Shown in pieces: positions 58,462-63,130 of a stretch of 63,130 nucleotides of DNA (position 1 is its first letter; each line of letters starts with the position of its first letter). The translations under genes and the position numbers were made by a program. This DNA is from Betaproteobacteria bacterium. Its GTDB lineage: Bacteria; Pseudomonadota; Gammaproteobacteria; Burkholderiales; Burkholderiaceae_A. The notes under the pieces are model-generated. The model searched no databases and was not told where the DNA came from. It saw nothing but the letters and a program-made list of their open reading frames with translations. Where the stretch lies: the NCBI GenBank assembly GCA_016868305.1, contig VGHK01000009.1, positions 1 to 63,130 on the forward strand. Direction: 5' to 3'.

Positions 58462-59435
58462 CAACGCCGGAAGGCGTTAATCATTTCCTGGCCTTCGGCC
58501 CCTGCATTTTTCAGCCACTCTTCAAGCAGGGTGGCACCGACCTTCTGCATGTCCGCACGCAACTGTGCGGAGGGAGGCTCCACCTTCATGCCATTGGCCT
58601 TAAGCGTATTAGTGGTGTCTGACATGACCTTTTGCGAATTGGCCCAGCCCTGCTTCTCTGCTTCTGCAGCTGCTTTGAGAATGGCCTCACGCGTTGCGGC
58701 GTCTAGTGCATCGAAGGCCTTCTTGTTTACGAGCACCGCATTCTTGGGCAGCCAGGCCTGCGCATCGTAGTAGTGAGACATCTGCTCCCAGATCTTCGTA
58801 TCCACACCAGTAGCGCCCGAGGTCATGGTGGCTTCAATCACGCCCGTGGCCATGGCCTGGCTGAGCTCAGCCTGCTGTACCGTTACGGGCTGTGCGCCAA
58901 CAAGCTCGGCGATGCGGCCCGTGGCAGGGCTGTAGGCGCGCCACTTAATGCCTTTGAGGTCTGCGCCAGAGTTAATGGGCTTTTTGCTATAGATACCCTG
59001 CGGAGGCCAGGGAACCGAGTAGAGCAGCATGACGCCTTGCTCAGCGAGCTTCTTCTCGAGCAGGGGCTTTTGCGCACGGTAGAGCTTCTGGGCGGTGTCG
59101 TAGCCCGTGGCTAAAAAGGGAATTCCATCGGCCCCAAATATCTGGGCTTCATTTTGAAAGTTCACCAAGAGAATCTCACCTGCCTGTACCTGGGCACCAC
59201 GCACGGCACGCAGAATCTCAGGAGCCTTAAAAAGTGAGGCGCTAGAGTGCACGGTGATCTGCAGCTTGCCAGCCGAGGCCTTGTTTACCTCAGAGGCAAA
59301 CTGATTGAGCAGCTGGGTATGGAAGTTTCCAGGAGGGTAGGCTGAGGCGAGGTCCCATTTGGTCTGAGCGGCTACAGGTAAGGCCGCGGTAAAGAGCGTC
59401 GCCGACAGCGCGAGGCCGAAGAGTCTGCGGTTCAT
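58461..59435 (-). CDS. dctP: TRAP transporter substrate-binding protein (DctP)
   Basis: The 324-residue protein has a signal peptide (about 1-23, ending PVAA) and a DctP domain: KWDLASAYPPGNFHTQLLNQF, GADGIPFLATGYDTAQKLY, LEKKLAEQGVMLLYSVPWPPQGIYSKKPI and GIKWRAYSPATGRIAELVGAQPV. It binds a carboxylate in the periplasm. Adjacent pxp genes suggest 5-oxoproline as ligand, which is inference. Confidence 0.93.
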   Translation of the reverse strand: MNRRLFGLALSATLFTAALPVAAQTKWDLASAYPPGNFHTQLLNQFASEVNKASAGKLQITVHSSASLFKAPEILRAVRGAQVQAGEILLVNFQNEAQIFGADGIPFLATGYDTAQKLYRAQKPLLEKKLAEQGVMLLYSVPWPPQGIYSKKPINSGADLKGIKWRAYSPATGRIAELVGAQPVTVQQAELSQAMATGVIEATMTSGATGVDTKIWEQMSHYYDAQAWLPKNAVLVNKKAFDALDAATREAILKAAAEAEKQGWANSQKVMSDTTNTLKANGMKVEPPSAQLRADMQKVGATLLEEWLKNAGAEGQEMINAFRR

Positions 59436-59480
59436 GGTGGATTCTCCAAAAAAGGAATTAAGAAGACAAACGACAAAAGC

Positions 59481-60239
59481 TTACATGGTTTGAACAGAAA
59501 TATTTCTCTGTGCCAAAACTTTGGTCAGTGTCTGGGCGAAGGCGACAGCCTCGGGCTGGTCCCCATGCAGGCAGATGGTGTCTGCCTGAATCGCTATGAG
59601 GCTGCCATCGACCGCCAGACACACCCCGTCTTGCACCATACGCAGCACATGGTCAATAGACTCCGTCTCGTCGGTAATAAGCGCCCGTGGGTCTTTGCGG
59701 GAAACCAGTGCACCCGAAGGCTCGTAGCGGCGATCGGCAAAGACCTCGCAGGCAACCTTCAGCCCCGCTTCGCGGGCCACCTGCTCGGTGATGCTTCCCG
59801 AGAGGGCATAGAGCACCAGGTCATCGCCCAGAGACTGGACCGCGGCCACAATCGCCTTGGATAGCCCCAGATCTTGGGCGGCCATATTGTAGAGCGCCCC
59901 ATGGGGCTTAACATGGTGCAGTCGGCTTCCGGCAGCCACGGCAAACCCGCGCACAGCTGAGGCCTGATAGACCACAAGCTGCCGGGCCTCATCGGGCGAG
60001 ATGGCCATGGGGCGACGCCCGAAGCCCATGAGGTCGGGCAGGCTTGGGTGGGCGCCGATGGCCACCTGATGCCTAAGGGCAAGCCGCACCGTGGCCTCTA
60101 TAGTGCCGGGATCCCCGGCATGAAAGCCCGCGGCGATGTTAGCGCTCGATAAAAAAGGCATCAGCCTTGCGTCATCGCCCATGGCCCAGGCGCCGAATCC
60201 TTCGCCGACATCGGCATTCAGGTCTATCTGAGTTTTCAT
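59481..60239 (-). CDS. pxpA: 5-oxoprolinase subunit PxpA (LamB/YcsF family)
   Basis: The 252-residue protein has the family opening IDLNADVGEGFGAWAMGDDARLMPFLSSANIAAGFHAGDP and VKPHGALYNMAA. PxpA, with PxpB and PxpC, cleaves 5-oxoproline to glutamate using ATP. The ATG at 60239 overlaps the pxpC stop (ATGA), so an in-frame ATG 14 codons upstream is less likely. dctP follows after 45 bases. Confidence 0.95.
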   Translation of the reverse strand: MKTQIDLNADVGEGFGAWAMGDDARLMPFLSSANIAAGFHAGDPGTIEATVRLALRHQVAIGAHPSLPDLMGFGRRPMAISPDEARQLVVYQASAVRGFAVAAGSRLHHVKPHGALYNMAAQDLGLSKAIVAAVQSLGDDLVLYALSGSITEQVAREAGLKVACEVFADRRYEPSGALVSRKDPRALITDETESIDHVLRMVQDGVCLAVDGSLIAIQADTICLHGDQPEAVAFAQTLTKVLAQRNISVQTM

Positions 60240-61282
60240 AGCCGTAATTTTGCGGCAATACCGGCGGCAATGGCATCCCATTGCAAAGACTGATCGCGTA
60301 GACGCTGCTGCGAGGAGGCGAGGTCTGTGGGAACAAACCGCAGCCGGGTTCCTGGCCCCGCCTGGGCCAAGGCCTGGGCCATGGTGCTGCAGACCTCCAG
60401 CACACGGGGATAGCCGCCCGTGGTCTGGTGCTCTGCCAATAAGACATAAGGCATGCCTTCCGGCGGAAGCTGTACGGTGCCGAACCGAACCGGTTCACTG
60501 GTAATACCCGGCGGCGCTGGGTCGTTGATCGGTGGGCCTTCGAGCCGAAGTCCCTGCCGGCTGCTCTGCGGGCTAACGCCATACTCGGTCTGCCAGAGCC
60601 GCGTCTGCTGTGCCTGGGTGAGGCTCTGGAAATGCCGGCCTTCAAAGGCCTGAAGGCTGATTACTTTTCCCCCTTCGGGCAGCTGCATCGGGATATACCA
60701 GCGGGGCACCACCACTACATCGCCGGCCTCGTCCTCAGCCAGATCGTATTGGGCCGATGATGTCTGTAACGCGGCATCGAGCCTGCTCGTGTGTTGACCT
60801 GCGAAGGCCCCAAGGATCAGGGTTTCGCCGCCCGTAAGCCGCCCGGGCCCAAGGGCTGCAGCCAGATGCCCGCTGCGGCTGCCCAGCAGCTCAGGCAGGT
60901 CAAGCCCCCCGGCAAAGGCAAGCCATGCCCGAAAGCCCCGGCGCGGAGTGGTCCAGCGCAGCTGGGCCCCTGCAGGTACCACCAGCGGGCGATGCGAGGC
61001 CGCCCAATGGCTTGTTGCCTGCGGCGTCCGAACCTCCAGCCCAAAGTCCGCCCCCGTCCAGGCTAGGCCGGTGCGGGCTGTCACCGTGATGGCAGGCCCC
61101 ATGCCGGTGATCTCGAGCAGTGCTGCCCCATCGGGATTGCCCACCAGGCGATTGGCCAGTCGTGCCGCGGTGATGTCCATCGCGCCACCGCGCGACAGTG
61201 CCATGCCCAGATAGCCAGGCCGGCCCAGGTCCTGCACGCTGGTCAGCAGCCCAGGGCGGACTATCTGAATCGCCGGGCCCAT
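60236..61282 (-). CDS. pxpC: 5-oxoprolinase subunit PxpC (biotin-dependent carboxyltransferase family)
   Basis: The 348-residue protein has the KipA/PxpC opening IQIVRPGLLTSVQDLGRPGYLGMALSRGGAMD and ANRLVGNPDGAALLEIT, with the late EGMPYVLLAEHQTTGGYPRVLEVCSTM. It is a subunit of 5-oxoprolinase, not a biotin carboxylase despite the family name. It overlaps pxpB by 22 bases and pxpA by 4. Confidence 0.95.
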   Translation of the reverse strand: MGPAIQIVRPGLLTSVQDLGRPGYLGMALSRGGAMDITAARLANRLVGNPDGAALLEITGMGPAITVTARTGLAWTGADFGLEVRTPQATSHWAASHRPLVVPAGAQLRWTTPRRGFRAWLAFAGGLDLPELLGSRSGHLAAALGPGRLTGGETLILGAFAGQHTSRLDAALQTSSAQYDLAEDEAGDVVVVPRWYIPMQLPEGGKVISLQAFEGRHFQSLTQAQQTRLWQTEYGVSPQSSRQGLRLEGPPINDPAPPGITSEPVRFGTVQLPPEGMPYVLLAEHQTTGGYPRVLEVCSTMAQALAQAGPGTRLRFVPTDLASSQQRLRDQSLQWDAIAAGIAAKLRL

Positions 61283-62061
61283 CGTTCCTCAAACTCGCTG
61301 CGGGAGATCTCCTGAAAACGCACCCGATCCCCCAGTGCGATCAGTACTGGGGGCTGCTGCTGCGAATCAAACAAGACATCGGGGCAGCGGCCCAAGAGGT
61401 TCCAGCCTCCGGGCGTGGCACTCGGATAGACCGCGGCCTGTCCGCCGGCGACAGCCACCGACCCGGCCGGCACGGCGGGCCGAGGCGATGACCGCCTTGG
61501 AACCGAAAGGCTGTCTGGCAGGCCTCCGAGATAGGCAAAACCCGGCATAAAGCCCACCACCTCGGCGTGCAGCTCTGCCTCGAGCAAGGCCTGCACCACA
61601 CCCCTGGGACCCAGACCTGTCGCCTGTGCGACCGCCTCTAAATCAGGTGCGAGCGCTGGGTCAAAGCAGGCATGCAGGGTCACGGTCTTGCCCGGCGGAG
61701 ACACCACGCCCAGGCATTGACGGGCCAGGCCATCGATCACCGACACAAAGCCCGCAAAGTCACCCTGGGCCTGGTCGCGTTCATGCAGCCTGACGGCAAG
61801 CGTGGTGACACCGGCAACTGCATCGGCGACGAATGCCAGGGGCTGGGCCTGCAGGCGGGCCATCAGGGCACGCACCGCCTGGTTGGCGGCGCCATGGCCT
61901 CTTTTGGCCACGGGTGTTGGCGCGCCGACTGGCCGACTCGAAAATGCCACGAGGATCATGTCATTTCCACAGATCTCTACCGAGTGACTTGGCGAATGCA
62001 GGGATAATTCTGCGCGGGAAGGTTCTTGAGGGGCAGGGGCGATGACAGGCGCTTGGGGCAT
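61261..62061 (-). CDS. pxpB: 5-oxoprolinase subunit PxpB (KipI family)
   Basis: The 266-residue protein has the KipI core: HSVEICGNDMILVAF near 27-41, VTLHACFDPALAPDLEAVAQATGL, and the hallmark GFMPGFAYLGGLPDSLSVPRRSSPRPAVPAGSVAVAGGQAAVYPSATPGGWNLLGR. It is the first gene of the pxp-TRAP operon. About 25 unconserved N-terminal residues precede the core. Its start is 12 bases from that of the divergent YheT-like gene. Confidence 0.94.
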   Translation of the reverse strand: MPQAPVIAPAPQEPSRAELSLHSPSHSVEICGNDMILVAFSSRPVGAPTPVAKRGHGAANQAVRALMARLQAQPLAFVADAVAGVTTLAVRLHERDQAQGDFAGFVSVIDGLARQCLGVVSPPGKTVTLHACFDPALAPDLEAVAQATGLGPRGVVQALLEAELHAEVVGFMPGFAYLGGLPDSLSVPRRSSPRPAVPAGSVAVAGGQAAVYPSATPGGWNLLGRCPDVLFDSQQQPPVLIALGDRVRFQEISRSEFEERWARRFR

Positions 62062-62073
62062 GGACGCAGTCTA

Positions 62074-63130
62074 ATGAATTTTCAAGAAGGCCCGGTCGCC
62101 GATAACGGCCTGCTGGAGAGCCCGCAGCGCTGCCCTGAGCTGCTCCCGCCGGGCTGGCTTGTTGGCGGCCATCTTCAGACCATCGTGCCTGCGCTCTTCG
62201 GGGGCCGTCTGCTTGGCAGCCCACCAGCCTTTGCCCGGGAACGCTGGACCACGCCGGATGGCGACTTCATCGACCTAGACTGGCAGCGCCTGCCAAACCA
62301 GGCCACTCAAGTTCCCCTTGTCGTTCGTGCCCGCCAGGTTCCCCAAGGCCCCCTTGCCGCCCTTGCGCCGCACGCGCCCGAGCCAGCCCCCTTGTTGGTC
62401 TTGTTCCATGGCCTGGAGGGCTCGTCTCGCAGCCCCTATGCCCAGGCCTTTGCCCAGGTTGCCGCCGCCAGGCGATGGGATTATCTGGTGGTACATTTTC
62501 GGGGCTGCTCGGGAAGCCTCAACCGTGCCCCGCGGGCCTATCACTCCGGTGACAGCCCTGAGCTTGACTGGATACTGCGCAGGCTAGCCGGTGCGCCGAT
62601 TGGACGCAGCCAGATCATGGCCGTGGGCATTTCGCTCGGGGGCAATGCCCTGATGCGATGGGCAGGAGAGCAGGGGGCATCGCTACCGCAAGCCCATCCC
62701 GCGTTGCGGGCAGTAGCGGCGATTTCTTCGCCGCTCGACCTTGCCGCAGCCGGCAAGGCAATTGATCAAGGGATCAACCGCTGGCTCTATGCCCGTCATT
62801 TTCTCGCCACAATGACTGTCAAGGCAAAGGCAAAGCATGACCAGTTTCCGGGCCTCTTCGCTATTGACCGGGTGCGCCGGGCAAAGACCCTGCGCGACTT
62901 CGACGATGCCTTCACCGCCCCGCTGCATGGCTATCGCGATGTCGATGACTACTGGAAAAGGGCCTCGGCCAAGCCAGTGTTAGACAGGGTGGGAATCCCT
63001 GCGCTGCTGGTGAATGCCCAGAACGATCCGTTTGTCCCCGTGGAAAGCCTACCAGCCAATGCAGCGGTGGGTAGGCAGACCACGGTATGGCGTCCGCGCC
63101 TCGGGGGGCATGTGGGGTTTCCGGGCCGCG
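62074..63130 (+). CDS. YheT-family alpha/beta hydrolase (3' end beyond the window)
   Basis: The frame opened by ATG 62074 stays open to the edge (352 codons). It begins MNFQEGPVADNGLLESPQRC and has GGHLQTIVPALFG, LVLFHGLEGSSRSPYAQAF and HFRGCSGSLNRAPRAYHSGD, the YheT/ABHD pattern. The catalytic triad is present: Ser in VGISLGGNAL, Asp in VNAQNDPFVP and His in GGHVGFPG. Only a short C-terminal piece should be missing. Substrate unknown; members are serine esterases. Confidence 0.9.
   Translation, partial: MNFQEGPVADNGLLESPQRCPELLPPGWLVGGHLQTIVPALFGGRLLGSPPAFARERWTTPDGDFIDLDWQRLPNQATQVPLVVRARQVPQGPLAALAPHAPEPAPLLVLFHGLEGSSRSPYAQAFAQVAAARRWDYLVVHFRGCSGSLNRAPRAYHSGDSPELDWILRRLAGAPIGRSQIMAVGISLGGNALMRWAGEQGASLPQAHPALRAVAAISSPLDLAAAGKAIDQGINRWLYARHFLATMTVKAKAKHDQFPGLFAIDRVRRAKTLRDFDDAFTAPLHGYRDVDDYWKRASAKPVLDRVGIPALLVNAQNDPFVPVESLPANAAVGRQTTVWRPRLGGHVGFPGR

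Overview
The window reads as a chromosomal segment of a Gram-negative betaproteobacterium, most likely Burkholderiales and possibly Alcaligenaceae-like; the family-level guess rests on gene order and protein style, not on a marker gene. Support for the broad placement: BamC and KdsA (outer membrane and LPS), a lexA-imuA-imuB-dnaE2 SOS cassette, an alaC-hom-thrC-moeA-moaD-moaE block, and G+C-rich coding sequence with very tight gene packing. Start/stop overlaps of the ATGA type are common, and several convergent genes share their last bases. I see no phage, insertion sequence, CRISPR array, defence island or rRNA operon. Most of the window is ordinary housekeeping and catabolic DNA.

Layout. 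1-72: 3' part of a tRNA-Glu, then about 300 bases without a convincing gene. 379-3687 (minus): a hotdog thioesterase, a REP-like palindromic repeat cluster, and Mth938-like/bcp/phoH. 3773-11255 (plus): alaC, hom, thrC, a 20-codon bridging ORF, moeA, moaD, moaE and an LhgO-type oxidase. 11265-18102 (minus): lexA-imuA-imuB-dnaE2-ybaK, with a LexA box at 18121-18136 that also lies just upstream of a divergent TDT/SLAC1-type transporter. 19212-21342 (minus): ETF-ubiquinone oxidoreductase and a thioesterase. 21482-26984 (plus): scoA, scoB, pyrG, kdsA, eno, ftsB. 27551-32431 (plus): PHP nuclease, trpS, dapA, bamC, metallo-hydrolase. 32417-36982 (minus): cysE, mutS, roxA-like. 37095-40871: trmJ, suhB, a TlpA-like protein and a MATE exporter.

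40863-55035 is a near-complete aerobic phenylacetyl-CoA (paa) catabolic region: paaX (minus) diverges from paaN-paaG-paaH-paaI-paaK-pcaF/paaJ-paaF, a LiuC-like crotonase, and paaABCDE. PaaK activates phenylacetate, PaaABCDE epoxidises the ring, PaaG isomerises, PaaN oxidises the aldehyde after ring opening, and PaaF/PaaH/PaaJ complete beta-oxidation to acetyl-CoA and succinyl-CoA. A MaoC-type oxepin-CoA hydrolase domain is not visible here.

55120-62061 (minus): an unrecognised small membrane protein, then a coupled operon read as pxpB-pxpC-pxpA-dctP-dctQ-dctM, probably continuing into an EamA transporter. This is 5-oxoprolinase together with a TRAP transporter, suggesting 5-oxoproline (pyroglutamate) uptake and hydrolysis. 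The window closes inside a YheT-family hydrolase gene.

The features most worth a second look are small: the REP-like cluster at 836-988, the shared LexA operator, 9-bp repeats in lexA and its divergent neighbour, 10-bp tandem repeats before paaK and paaA, paired TTGATC-N7-GATCA dyads after paaE, and the ATGA-bridged mini-ORF between thrC and moeA.
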